This document shows positions 38,178-46,639 of a stretch of DNA of 64,000 nucleotides, piece by piece (the stretch's first letter is position 1; every line of letters starts with the position of its first letter). The stretch comes from an uncultured Roseicyclus sp. (GTDB lineage: Bacteria > Pseudomonadota > Alphaproteobacteria > Rhodobacterales > Rhodobacteraceae), in the NCBI RefSeq assembly GCF_937892565.1, contig NZ_CALAHQ010000043.1, positions 1-64,000 on the forward strand. Direction: 5' to 3'. The translations under genes were made by a program, and so were the position numbers. Below the pieces are notes generated by a model that did no database searches, was not told where the DNA came from, and saw only the letters and a list, made by a program, of their open reading frames with translations.

Positions 38178-38205
38178 GATCCCGCGGCATCCCCGCCGCG
38201 GGATC
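38178..38205 (+). terminator. Hairpin between bufA1 and bufB
   Basis: GATCCCGCGGC (38178-38188) and GCCGCGGGATC (38195-38205) form a perfect 11-bp stem with a 6-base loop, then TTT. A weaker GC hairpin precedes it at about 38145-38167. Placed between precursor and enzyme genes, it should let far more bufA1 than bufB mRNA accumulate. Confidence 0.7.
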
Positions 38206-38214
38206 TTTCCACGC

Positions 38215-39093
38215 ATGACCCAAGGCCCGACCATGCTCGACACGTCCGCCCCCAACCTCCTGCCCACTGCTGCCGGCATCGGCTTCAAGGCGCGGCATTT
38301 CTGCGGCCTGATGGAAGCCCCGGGGGCTGTCGCCTGGCTCGAGATCCACGCCGAGAACTACATGGGCGCGGGCGGCAGGCCCTTGGCGCAACTGCGCGCG
38401 CTGGCTGAGCGCTTTCCCATCTCGGTTCATGGCGTGGGCCTGTCGATCGGAGGCGAGCGCGCGCTTGATGCCGAACATCTCGGGCGCCTGCGCCACCTGT
38501 GCGACTGGCTGAACCCCGCCAGCTTTTCCGAACATCTGGCATGGTCGACCCATGACATGGGGTTCCTGAACGACCTGTTGCCGCTGCCCTACACGCAAGC
38601 GACGCTTGCCCGCGTCTGCGCCCATATCGACCATGTGCAAGAGGTGCTTGGCCGCCGGATGCTGCTGGAAAACCCCTCGACCTATCTGGCCTTTGCAGGC
38701 TCCGAAATGGCCGAGGTCGATTTTCTGTCCGAGATCGCGCGGCGCACCGGCTGCGGGCTATTGCTCGACGTCAACAACGTCTTTGTTTCGGCCACCAATC
38801 AGGGCTGGGATGCGCGCGCCTATATCGATGCCTTCCCGCTCGCTGCCGTGGGTGAGATCCATCTGGGCGGGCATGACGAGGATGCCGATGATCAGGGTCG
38901 CCCGCTTTTGATCGACAGCCATGGCCGCGCGGTCGTGGACCCGGTCTGGGCACTTTATGCCCATACCATCGCCCGCGGCGGCCCACGCCCGACACTGATC
39001 GAATGGGACAACGACGTGCCGCCCTTGCCCGAACTGATGCAAGAGGCGACCCGCGCCAATACGATCCTGACCATGGTGGATGTGGCGCAATGA
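38215..39093 (+). CDS. bufB: BufB-type multinuclear non-heme iron oxidase (MNIO, DUF692)
   Basis: 292-residue TIM-barrel oxidase that modifies cysteines of the precursor. The conserved metal-ligand pattern of DUF692/MNIO is visible: Glu43, His45 and Asn48 (LEIHAENYM), His72 ([11 protein letters not shown]), His107 (SEHLAW), Glu152-Asn153 (LLENPSTYL), Asp185 and Asn187-188 ([10 protein letters not shown]), His216 and His220 ([10 protein letters not shown]), His236 (DSHGRAV) and Glu263 (LIEWDNDVP). Start is ATG 38215 or ATG 38233, the latter with AAGG eight bases upstream. It overlaps bufC by four bases. Confidence 0.92.
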   Translation: MTQGPTMLDTSAPNLLPTAAGIGFKARHFCGLMEAPGAVAWLEIHAENYMGAGGRPLAQLRALAERFPISVHGVGLSIGGERALDAEHLGRLRHLCDWLNPASFSEHLAWSTHDMGFLNDLLPLPYTQATLARVCAHIDHVQEVLGRRMLLENPSTYLAFAGSEMAEVDFLSEIARRTGCGLLLDVNNVFVSATNQGWDARAYIDAFPLAAVGEIHLGGHDEDADDQGRPLLIDSHGRAVVDPVWALYAHTIARGGPRPTLIEWDNDVPPLPELMQEATRANTILTMVDVAQ

Positions 39094-39824
39094 CCAGCCA
39101 GACCGCCTTTACCGCCGCGCTGCTTGACCCCGCGACGCCCGCGCCTGCGGGGCTGACAAACCCTTTTGGTGGGCCTGCTGGCAAACGCTTTGACGTCTAT
39201 CGCAATACGGTGGCTGTCTCATTGACCGAAGCCTTGGAAACCGGCTTTCCCACCGTGCGCAAGCTGGTGGGCGACGCTTTTTTCAGGGCGATGGCGGGCA
39301 TTTTTCTGCGGGCCAACCCGCCCAGCGATCCGCGCCTTGCGCTCTATGGCACGCATTTTCCGGGCTTTCTGGCACGCTTTGAGCCCGCGCTTCACCTGCG
39401 CTACCTGCCCGATGTGGCGCGCCTTGACCTTGGGATGCGCCAATCCTACCACGCCGCCGATGCAGCCCCCTTTGACACCTCGGGGTTGGAGCCTGCCGCC
39501 GTTTTGTCGCTGAAGCCGCGCCTTGCGCCCGCGACGCTGGTTTTGTCCTCGCGCCACCCGGTCTTTGCGATCTGGCGCTGCAACACCGAAACCGACGCGC
39601 CCAAACCAGACGCCGTGCCGCAAGATGTGATGATCGCGCGCAAGGGTTTTGACCCGGTGCCGCATCTGTTGCCGCAAGGCGGCCTGACGCTCGCCCGCGC
39701 GCTCAAGGGGCGACTGACGCTGGCCGAGGCGATGACCCGCACGCTGGCCGATCATCCAACCGCCGATATCGCGGCGCTTGTATCCTTGATGTTCACCTCG
39801 GGTGCCTTGACGCGCGACACCTGA
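39090..39824 (+). CDS. bufC: BufC-type DUF2063 MNIO partner protein
   Basis: 244 residues. The N-terminal DUF2063 domain is clear: [40 protein letters not shown] and [12 protein letters not shown] (regions about 34-95), then a C-terminal domain. DUF2063 proteins bind the precursor and present it to the DUF692 enzyme. ATGA overlap with bufB confirms joint synthesis, and their pairing is the standard MNIO layout. Confidence 0.9.
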   Translation: MTSQTAFTAALLDPATPAPAGLTNPFGGPAGKRFDVYRNTVAVSLTEALETGFPTVRKLVGDAFFRAMAGIFLRANPPSDPRLALYGTHFPGFLARFEPALHLRYLPDVARLDLGMRQSYHAADAAPFDTSGLEPAAVLSLKPRLAPATLVLSSRHPVFAIWRCNTETDAPKPDAVPQDVMIARKGFDPVPHLLPQGGLTLARALKGRLTLAEAMTRTLADHPTADIAALVSLMFTSGALTRDT

Positions 39825-39843
39825 CGCCTCTGAAAGGACCCTG

Positions 39844-40425
39844 ATGATGAACCTTTTGATCACCCTCCATGACCGCATCTTCGGGGCGCTTGAAACCCAT
39901 CTGGCCCCCGCCCTTCTGCCCGGCTTGGCCCGGCTTTTGTTCGTGGGCGTGCTCTTCATGTACTATTGGAATGCAGGGCTGACCAAAACGGGCGAGGGGG
40001 TGATGGGCCTCTTTCAACTGTCATCGGGGGCCTACATCCAGATCCTGCCCCGCGCGGTCGAGGCCGTGGGCTATGACCCCTCTGCCTTGGGCACGCTGGC
40101 CCGCGCCGTGGTGTTGTTTGGCACATGGGCAGAGTTCGTGCTGCCGATCCTTTTGGCTGTGGGTCTGTTCACCCGGCTTGCAGCACTCGGCATGATCGGC
40201 TTTGTCCTGGTGCAAACATGGGTCGATGTGATGGGCCATGGCGCGGTTCTGGGCACATGGTTCGACCGCCACGCCGATGGGTTGATCGACACCCGCGCGC
40301 TCTGGATTTTTCCGCTTATCCTGTTGATGCTGCGCGGGGGCGGGCCGATCTCGGCCGATGCGGCGCTGGGCCGGTGGTATCAGCCAGGCAGCGCCGCTTT
40401 GGTCGCGGCATCCCGGCCCAGGTAA
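39844..40425 (+). CDS. DoxX-like membrane protein of the buf operon
   Basis: 193-residue integral membrane protein with about four hydrophobic segments (LARLLFVGVLFMYYW, VLFGTWAEFVLPILLAVGLF, ALGMIGFVLVQTWVDV, LWIFPLILLML). DoxX-family members are frequent last genes of bufferin operons; a role in redox supply, export or heavy-metal stress is assumed rather than shown. It starts 20 bp after bufC. Confidence 0.82.
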   Translation: MMNLLITLHDRIFGALETHLAPALLPGLARLLFVGVLFMYYWNAGLTKTGEGVMGLFQLSSGAYIQILPRAVEAVGYDPSALGTLARAVVLFGTWAEFVLPILLAVGLFTRLAALGMIGFVLVQTWVDVMGHGAVLGTWFDRHADGLIDTRALWIFPLILLMLRGGGPISADAALGRWYQPGSAALVAASRPR

Positions 40426-40640
40426 AGCTGATCCCCTGCCACGATCAGCGCCAGCGACACCCCTCCACGCGACAGCATCAAGGTGACGGCCACCTGCACA
40501 GCCCGCGGAATTGCGCAGCAGGTGGCCACAACCGGGCTCGAGCATGAATGGCAAAAGAGCCAAATTGCCCAGTGGCACATCATCCCAAGCCTCGCGCCAT
40601 GGGTGGTGGGCCAAAGCCCGTCACCCGGACGGTGCATGGT

Positions 40641-40692
40641 GATGGGGGACATTGGGGGCGGGGGACAGACGCCGGATGTCCCACACCCCCAT
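40641..40692. repeat. G-rich inverted repeat in the doxX-dhaK interval
   Basis: ATGGGGGACAT (40642-40652) faces ATGTCCC-ACA-CCCCCAT (40676-40692), giving two stacked stems of 7 bp, and the intervening strand carries GGGGG runs. It sits in the 285-bp convergent gap 40426-40710, in which I see no credible gene, and probably ends one or both transcripts. Confidence 0.45.
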
Positions 40693-40710
40693 TCCCCACC
40701 GGGCACCGGA

Positions 40711-42351
40711 TCAGGCCAGCCCCGACACCGCGCCTTGCGAAAGCGCTTCAAGAAGGCGCGCCACGGCCTCGGCGCCCGGGTCGTTGTGGCCTGCAAGGTT
40801 CGCCTCGGCAAGATAGCTTGCGCGCCCGGCGCGGGCACGGGTGATGCGTGCAGTCGCATCCGCCCCTTCGCGGGCTGCACGGGCCGCCGCCGCCAAGCCG
40901 GAGGGAAGCGCCTCGAGTGCCGGAAACAGTGCGTCGATCATGGTCCGGTCGCCGGGTCTGGCGCCGCCCACCTGCTGGATGCGATCAAGCCCGGCCTTGA
41001 GCGCGCCGATCGGATCGCGCCCCGCGGCCGAGGCATCACCCGCCGCCGAAAAGAAGATCGCCAGCAAAACGCCCGATGAGCCGCCCATCGTCTGGCTGAG
41101 CTCTTGGCCGATCGCGCGGTAAAGCTGCGTCTGATCGGCAAGCGGAAGGCGGTCGAGCGCGCCGGTAAGCGCACGCGCCGCCGTGGCAAGGGTGCTGCCC
41201 GTGTCTCCGTCGCCACTTTTGGAATCGAGCGCGTTCAGATCGGCCTCGGCCCCGATCAGGATCGCACAGCACCGGTCGATCAGGGCATGGGTCGCCGCGT
41301 TCCGGGACGGGATCGGCTTTATCGGGGCAAGACCATCGGGCAAAGGCGCGACCGGCACGGCGCCCACCGGCAGGCATCCGGGCCAGGCCCAGGGTACGAC
41401 GGGTGCGACAAGCGCCGCTTCCTCGGAGCGTGCCACCGGCAGCAGCGAGACCGAAAAGCCCCGCATGTCGAGCGATGTCATCATCGGCGCGGGTCCGACA
41501 AGCCAGCGGATACGGTCGCCGATGCGGGAGCGTATGAGTTCTTCGGCCAGAACCGACATCTCAAGCGGTGTTGCGCTGCCAAGGTTGTTGAGCAGCGCCA
41601 CATGCGGCCCGGGGCCGATGTTGGGCGCCAGCCGGTCGACCACCATGGTCATCGCATCGCGCGCGGTGGAGAAATCCACCTGCTCGATCCCGGCCTCACC
41701 ATGGATGCCAAGCCCAAGCTCGGCCTTGCCGGGGGGAATGCGATCTTCCTTGGGTGAGCCCGGGACGGTGCAGGTATCGAGCGACATGCCAATGGAGACA
41801 GCACCATGGATCACCTGTGCTGCGGCGGCTGTGACAGTCTCAAGATCAGCCCCCTGTTCGGCAAGCGCACCCGCGATCTTGTGCACAAACAGCGTGCCCG
41901 CCACGCCGCGCGCCTGCGGCAGATCGGGCAGCGCCACATCATCATCGACGACAACCATGCTGACCTTGAGCCCCTGCGCGCGGGCGCGTTCGGCGGCAAG
42001 CCCAAAGTTCAGCCGGTCGCCGGTATAGTTCTTGACGATCAGCAGGCACCCGGCCTTGCCCGTCACGGCAAGAATACCCGCAAGAACCGCATCGACCGAC
42101 GGTGAGGCAAAGACCTCACCACAGACGGCCGCGGTCAGCATGCCTTGACCCACAAAACCCGCATGGCTGGGTTCATGGCCAGACCCGCCGCCCGAGACCA
42201 GAGCAACCTTGGTCTTGTCCCAGTCGGTGCGCAGCACCACCTTGATGTGCGGATAGCCGTCGAGCCGCGCCAGACGCCCCCCCGCCGTCCGCAGCATCCC
42301 GTCAATCGCTTCGGTGACCAGCGTTTCCCTGGTGTTGATGAACTGTCGCAT
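40711..42351 (-). CDS. ATP-dependent dihydroxyacetone kinase (DAK1-DAK2 fusion)
   Basis: 546 residues combining DhaK-like and DhaL-like domains in one chain, the ATP-using form. DhaK part: LVSGGGSGHEPSHAGFVG and the substrate-binding His217 in GLGIHGEAGIEQ. DhaL part from about 345: SKSGDGDTGSTLATAA, the magnesium-binding aspartates, and TMGGSSGVLL. It phosphorylates dihydroxyacetone or a related ketose such as an erythrulose. It is the last gene of the transporter operon (one-base TGATG overlap with the ATPase), so its substrate is probably the imported compound or its oxidised form. Confidence 0.92.
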   Translation of the reverse strand: MRQFINTRETLVTEAIDGMLRTAGGRLARLDGYPHIKVVLRTDWDKTKVALVSGGGSGHEPSHAGFVGQGMLTAAVCGEVFASPSVDAVLAGILAVTGKAGCLLIVKNYTGDRLNFGLAAERARAQGLKVSMVVVDDDVALPDLPQARGVAGTLFVHKIAGALAEQGADLETVTAAAAQVIHGAVSIGMSLDTCTVPGSPKEDRIPPGKAELGLGIHGEAGIEQVDFSTARDAMTMVVDRLAPNIGPGPHVALLNNLGSATPLEMSVLAEELIRSRIGDRIRWLVGPAPMMTSLDMRGFSVSLLPVARSEEAALVAPVVPWAWPGCLPVGAVPVAPLPDGLAPIKPIPSRNAATHALIDRCCAILIGAEADLNALDSKSGDGDTGSTLATAARALTGALDRLPLADQTQLYRAIGQELSQTMGGSSGVLLAIFFSAAGDASAAGRDPIGALKAGLDRIQQVGGARPGDRTMIDALFPALEALPSGLAAAARAAREGADATARITRARAGRASYLAEANLAGHNDPGAEAVARLLEALSQGAVSGLA

Positions 42352-43358
42352 CAGTAATCTCCTCTGGCGATCCGCGCGCCATCCGCGTCGAAATAAAGGG
42401 GGTTCATCGGCTCGATCGGCACCAGATCGCCGGGTTCGAGCCCCGTATGGGGGTCGGTCAATGTCACGATCTCATGGCCGTCAAAGACCAGATGAAGCCG
42501 CGTCTGGTCGCCCAGATGCTCGATCCGGACCACCCGCGCCGGGCGACCCGTGCCTTGCACGATGTTTTCGGGGCGCAGACCGATTGTCTGAGCGCCCGGT
42601 GGCGCGCCGGCAAAAAGCGCGGCGGGCAGCATGTTCATCCGCGGCAGGCCAAGGCGACCGGCGACATAAAGGCTTGCGGGCGTTTCATAGATCTCGCGCG
42701 GCGTGCCGAACTGCACAAGCCGCCCCTCATCCAGCACCCCCACATGGGTGGCCATCGTCATCGCCTCGATCTGATCGTGGGTGACATAAAGAAACGTGGC
42801 GCCCAGACTGGTCTGGATCCGCTTGAGTTCCACCCGCAGGTCAGTACGAAGCTTGGCGTCAAGCGAGCTCAGCGGCTCGTCCATCAGGTAGATGGAGGGC
42901 GCGCGGACCAAGGCGCGCCCGATCGACACGCGCTGCATCTCGCCGCCCGACAGGGCGGTTGCCTTGTTGTCAAGCTTGTGGGCGATCTTCAGCGTCTCTG
43001 CCACCGCACGCACCTTGAGCGCGATCTCGGGCTCGGGTGTCCGCAACATCGGCGAGCGGAGCGGAAAGGCAAGGTTGTCGCGCACGCTCATGTGCGGGTA
43101 GAGCGAATACTGCTGAAATACCATCGCAACGTTGCGCTCGGCGGGGGTGTCGCTTGCAACCGGACGGCCGGCGATCATGATCTCGCCACAATCGGGCCTT
43201 TCCAGCCCTGCAATCAGACGCAACAGCGTTGTCTTGCCCGCCCCTGTGGGGCCAAGCAGAACGACAAAGGCGCCGTCGGGAACCGTGAAGGACACATCGC
43301 GCACCGCCTGCGTGGTGCCGAAAGACTTGGCAAGATTGCGCAGCACGACCTCAGCCAT
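42351..43358 (-). CDS. CUT1-type carbohydrate ABC transporter, ATP-binding protein 1
   Basis: 335-residue UgpC/MalK-like ATPase: Walker A GPTGAGKT, signature LSGGEMQRVSIGRALV, Walker B IYLMDEPLSSLD, switch VTHDQIEAM and a C-terminal TOBE domain (IGLRPENIV). Second of two ATPases encoded in tandem; its ATG (43358) overlaps the preceding ATPase stop by eight bases. Two different ATPases imply a heterodimeric motor, as in GlpST-type glycerol importers, though the sequences read as ordinary CUT1 ATPases. Confidence 0.9.
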   Translation of the reverse strand: MAEVVLRNLAKSFGTTQAVRDVSFTVPDGAFVVLLGPTGAGKTTLLRLIAGLERPDCGEIMIAGRPVASDTPAERNVAMVFQQYSLYPHMSVRDNLAFPLRSPMLRTPEPEIALKVRAVAETLKIAHKLDNKATALSGGEMQRVSIGRALVRAPSIYLMDEPLSSLDAKLRTDLRVELKRIQTSLGATFLYVTHDQIEAMTMATHVGVLDEGRLVQFGTPREIYETPASLYVAGRLGLPRMNMLPAALFAGAPPGAQTIGLRPENIVQGTGRPARVVRIEHLGDQTRLHLVFDGHEIVTLTDPHTGLEPGDLVPIEPMNPLYFDADGARIARGDY

Positions 43359-44457
43359 GAGAAAGGATGCCTTCGTTGAGGTCCGAGCGGATCGCGCGGC
43401 CGGTCCTTGCGTCAAAAAGCGAGACCGTGGCGCCGTTGAAGTCGAGCCCGACGGTTTCACCCACACGCGCCAGGCGGTCGGCAGGGATGCGGGCCTTCAA
43501 CGCGCCGTTGGCGGTCTCAAGCGTGACGATCTGAGTGGTGCCAAGATATTCGGTCGCGACGATCTCACCGCGATAGGGGCCATCATCGATGAACCGCACA
43601 TGTTCGGGGCGCACCCCGTAGACCAGATCGCCGTGAAAGGTCTCCCGTGCGGCGGGTATGGCCAGCGTATGGTGCTGGAGCATGACAGAGGTCGCGCCAT
43701 GAGCGACATGGCCGCCAAAGCGCAAAAAGTTCATCGGGGGCGAGCCGATGAATTCAGCCACAAACAGCGTCGCGGGTTTGTCGTAGATATCTTGCGGGGT
43801 GCCGAATTGTTCGACCACACCGTGGTTCATCACGACGATCTTGTCCCCCATCTGCATGGCTTCCAGCTGGTCGTGTGTGACGTAGACCGTCGTGGCGCCC
43901 ATCCGGTCATGAAGCGCGCGCAACTCCTCGGCCATGCGTTCGCGGAATTCGGCGTCAAGCGCGCCCAGCGGCTCGTCCATCAGGAAGCACTTTGGATTGC
44001 GCACGATCGCGCGACCCAGCGCCACGCGCTGCCGATCCCCGCCCGAAAGCCCGCTGACCGGCCGATCAAGCAGATGTTCAAGCCCGAGGATGCGCGCAAC
44101 CTCGTCCACTTTCTCGCGGACGCGGGCGCGTGGCATGCCCTCGCTTACCAGCGGATAGCTGATGTTGCGCCGCACATTCATATGCGGGTAAAGCGCGAAC
44201 ATCTGAAAGACAAAGGCGATATCGCGCTGGCTGGCCGGTTTGCGGCCGACCTCTTCCCCATCGATCCAGATCTCGCCGCTTGTCGGAAGTTCAAGGCCCG
44301 CGATCATCCTGAGCGTTGTCGTCTTGCCGCAGCCCGAGGGGCCGAGCAGCATGAAAAATTCCCCGTCCGCGATGGTAAAGGTCGAGCCCTGCACGGCGGT
44401 GAAGCTGCCAAATTCCTTGCGGAGATTTCGAATGGTGATCTCGGCCACGCGGCTCAC
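43351..44457 (-). CDS. CUT1-type carbohydrate ABC transporter, ATP-binding protein 2
   Basis: 368-residue MalK-like ATPase: Walker A GPSGCGKTT, signature LSGGDRQRVALGRAIV, Walker B CFLMDEPLGALD, switch VTHDQLEAMQM and a TOBE region (YGVRPEHVRF). The start is a GTG at 44457 overlapping the small-protein stop (GTGA); a further GTG lies three codons on. Only about 330 to 370 residues are usual, so it is full length. Confidence 0.9.
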   Translation of the reverse strand: MSRVAEITIRNLRKEFGSFTAVQGSTFTIADGEFFMLLGPSGCGKTTTLRMIAGLELPTSGEIWIDGEEVGRKPASQRDIAFVFQMFALYPHMNVRRNISYPLVSEGMPRARVREKVDEVARILGLEHLLDRPVSGLSGGDRQRVALGRAIVRNPKCFLMDEPLGALDAEFRERMAEELRALHDRMGATTVYVTHDQLEAMQMGDKIVVMNHGVVEQFGTPQDIYDKPATLFVAEFIGSPPMNFLRFGGHVAHGATSVMLQHHTLAIPAARETFHGDLVYGVRPEHVRFIDDGPYRGEIVATEYLGTTQIVTLETANGALKARIPADRLARVGETVGLDFNGATVSLFDARTGRAIRSDLNEGILSHG

Positions 44458-44642
44458 TCCGGAAAATGGCTGACGACGATGAACATCACCGTCCCCGTCA
44501 ACGTCACGAGAAAGGACCAGCTATAGGCCCACAGCGCAAAGGGTTGCATCAGCATGAAGACACCCGTCGCAATCAAGACCGAGGCGACCATTTCCCAAGG
44601 GCCCCGGCGCAGGCGAACAAGACCATGCAAAAACCCCCTCAT
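44454..44642 (-). CDS. Small two-helix membrane protein of the transporter operon
   Basis: 62 residues with two hydrophobic helices (EMVASVLIATGVFMLM and WSFLVTLTGTVMFIVV) joined by a short loop. It overlaps the upstream permease by four bases (ATGA) and the downstream ATPase by four (GTGA), so it is a genuine operon member. Its place matches that of the small membrane protein (GlpU/DUF2160-like) in rhizobial glycerol ABC operons, but I cannot match the sequence. Probably an accessory of the permease. Confidence 0.75.
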   Translation of the reverse strand: MRGFLHGLVRLRRGPWEMVASVLIATGVFMLMQPFALWAYSWSFLVTLTGTVMFIVVSHFPE

Positions 44643-45577
44643 TTGCGTACCGCCCCAAAGGTGATCCCGCGCAACAGATGCTTGCGCAGCAAGATCGTGA
44701 AGACCATCACCGGCACCAGAAAGATCGTGGCGCCTGCCGCGACCGCCGGCCAGTCCTGACCGCCGACGCCGATGATCGTGGGGATGAAGGGCGGCGCGGT
44801 TTGGGCGGTGCCAGATGTCAACAACACCGCAAAAGCGTATTCGTTCCAAGAAAAGATCAGGCAAAAGATGGCCGTGGCCGCGATACCGGTCGCCGCTTGC
44901 GGCAGCACAACCTTCATGAAGGCCTGAAATCGGGTATAGCCGTCAATCAGGGCCGCTTCCTCGTATTCGCGCGGAATTTCATCGATAAAGCCCTTGAGCA
45001 GCCAAACCGCGAGCGACAGGTTCACCGCGGTATAGAGCAAGATCATGCCCGCATGCGTATCCGACAATCCCAGGTTTCGGAACATCAGGAAGATCGGGAT
45101 CGCGACCGCGATGGGCGGCATCATCCGGGTCGAAAGGATGAAAAACAGCAGATCATCCTTGAGCGGAATGCGATAGCGCGAGAAAGCGTAAGCCGCGAGC
45201 GTGCCAAGCACCACCGACAGAAAGGTCGCGCCAAAGCCGATGATCACCGAATTCATGAACCGCTCGCCGTATCGCGACGGTCCGGCGATGACCATGCCCT
45301 TGTCATGCACTATCGCCTCATACCACGTCGCGGGCGGGTTCTGGGCAAGGTATTCCGGCGACTGACGGGTCTGGGCCGTGAACAGGTTCACATAGCCTTC
45401 GAGGGTCGGCTCGAACAAGATCTTGGGCGGATAGGCGATGGCGTCAGATGAGGATTTGAACCCGGTCGCGATGATCCACAGCAACGGCAGAAGCGTGATC
45501 AGCGCATAGGCGGCCACAAGGGCCCCCGCGAACCACTTTTGCCGGACCGACGGTTCGGTGATGGAATGCGCGCTCAT
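44639..45577 (-). CDS. CUT1-type carbohydrate ABC transporter, permease 2
   Basis: 312-residue MalG-like permease with six hydrophobic segments (WFAGALVAAYALITLLPLLWI, SVIIGFGATFLSVVLGTLAAYAF and others) and the EAA motif EEAALIDGYTRFQAFMKVVLP. A long periplasmic loop follows the first helix. ATG 45577 overlaps the permease 1 stop by four bases; a longer frame to 45679 lies within permease 1. Confidence 0.9.
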   Translation of the reverse strand: MSAHSITEPSVRQKWFAGALVAAYALITLLPLLWIIATGFKSSSDAIAYPPKILFEPTLEGYVNLFTAQTRQSPEYLAQNPPATWYEAIVHDKGMVIAGPSRYGERFMNSVIIGFGATFLSVVLGTLAAYAFSRYRIPLKDDLLFFILSTRMMPPIAVAIPIFLMFRNLGLSDTHAGMILLYTAVNLSLAVWLLKGFIDEIPREYEEAALIDGYTRFQAFMKVVLPQAATGIAATAIFCLIFSWNEYAFAVLLTSGTAQTAPPFIPTIIGVGGQDWPAVAAGATIFLVPVMVFTILLRKHLLRGITFGAVRK

Positions 45578-46521
45578 CTGTCTTTCACCCGGTTCAGAGC
45601 CTTCACATAGATCGAGGCCAGCCCAAAGACGGTTACGAACAAGATGACCGCATAGGCCGACGAATAGCCTGTGCGCCATTTCTCGAAGGCCTCACGCTTG
45701 AGCTCGATCGATGTCAGCGTGGTGATATTGCCCGGCCCGCCGCCGGTCAGTTGCACGACAAGGTCGAACATCTTGAAGTTCTCGATGCCCCGAAACAGCA
45801 CGGCAAGCATCAAGAAAGGCAGGACCATGGGCACAGTGATCGTCCAGAACTGCCGCCACCGCGAGGCCCTGTCGCATTCGGCCGCCTCATAGATCGAGTC
45901 CGGGATCGATCGAAGCCCGGCCAGACAGATCAGCATGACAAAGGGCGTCCACATCCAGGTGTCGACGATCACGATGGACCAGGGCGCCAGATGCACATCC
46001 CCGATCATCGAAAAGGAGGTTGGATCGGCCCCTGAAAAGAAGCCGACGATGCTGTTGAACAGACCGAGTTGCGGCTGGTAGAGCAATGTCCAGAAATTGC
46101 CGACCACCGCCGGGGACAGCATCATCGGCAGCACGATGATCGTGGTCCACAGATCGTTGCCGCGGAACTTCTGGTTGATCAGCCACGCAAGGGCAAATCC
46201 GATCATGACCTGAAAGACGATGGTCCAGAACAGGAAATGCGCGGTCGCCTGCATCGTGGCCCAGGTATCGGGATCGCTCAGGATGCGTTCATAATTTCGC
46301 AGGCCGATCCACTGCACTTCGGCGTTGGGGCGGTTGGCCGCGTAGTTGGTAAAGCTTAGCCGAATGGTCCAGATCAACGGAAAGATGTTGACCGCCAGCA
46401 AAAGAAAGATCGTCGGCGCAACAAAAACCCATGCAATCGCGCGATCCGACAGGCCCCTGATCCGGCGCGACAGGTGCCGCGGCGTCGCGCGTGCGACGCT
46501 GTCCATGTTCAGATGTGACAT
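45574..46521 (-). CDS. CUT1-type carbohydrate ABC transporter, permease 1
   Basis: 315-residue MalF-like permease with hydrophobic segments (AIAWVFVAPTIFLLLAVNIFPLIW, FLFWTIVFQVMIGFALAWLI, SIVIVDTWMWTPFVMLICLAG, VILFVTVFGLASIYV) and EAA motif YEAAECDRASRWRQFWTITVP. ATG 46521 has GGAA seven bases upstream. It follows the binding-protein gene after a hairpin. Confidence 0.9.
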   Translation of the reverse strand: MSHLNMDSVARATPRHLSRRIRGLSDRAIAWVFVAPTIFLLLAVNIFPLIWTIRLSFTNYAANRPNAEVQWIGLRNYERILSDPDTWATMQATAHFLFWTIVFQVMIGFALAWLINQKFRGNDLWTTIIVLPMMLSPAVVGNFWTLLYQPQLGLFNSIVGFFSGADPTSFSMIGDVHLAPWSIVIVDTWMWTPFVMLICLAGLRSIPDSIYEAAECDRASRWRQFWTITVPMVLPFLMLAVLFRGIENFKMFDLVVQLTGGGPGNITTLTSIELKREAFEKWRTGYSSAYAVILFVTVFGLASIYVKALNRVKDR

Positions 46522-46597
46522 GCGGTTTCCTTTCGGGGCGAGACGTGCCGACACCGTGGCTTGCGGTATGCGTGCCGAACCCGCGTGGTCTTGGCAA

Positions 46598-46624
46598 GCG
46601 CCCGCCCCTTAGCGGAGCGGGCGC
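46598..46624 (-). terminator. Hairpin between binding-protein and permease genes
   Basis: GCGCCCGC (46598-46605) and GCGGGCGC (46617-46624) form a perfect 8-bp stem, 15 bp after the binding-protein stop on the minus strand. Same arrangement as at 6566 and 56186. Confidence 0.55.
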
Positions 46625-46639
46625 GCGCTCAGACCCGGC

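Noticed and set aside
40641-40692. G-quadruplex
   Set aside because: Only three GGGGG runs lie close together; pairing as a hairpin with the downstream C runs explains the sequence better.
40380-40880. Minus-strand Cys-containing frame across the doxX 3' end and the gap before dhaK
   Set aside because: Considered as a small metal-related protein next to the buf operon, but it overlaps coding sequence at both ends, lacks a ribosome-binding site and has no recognisable domain.
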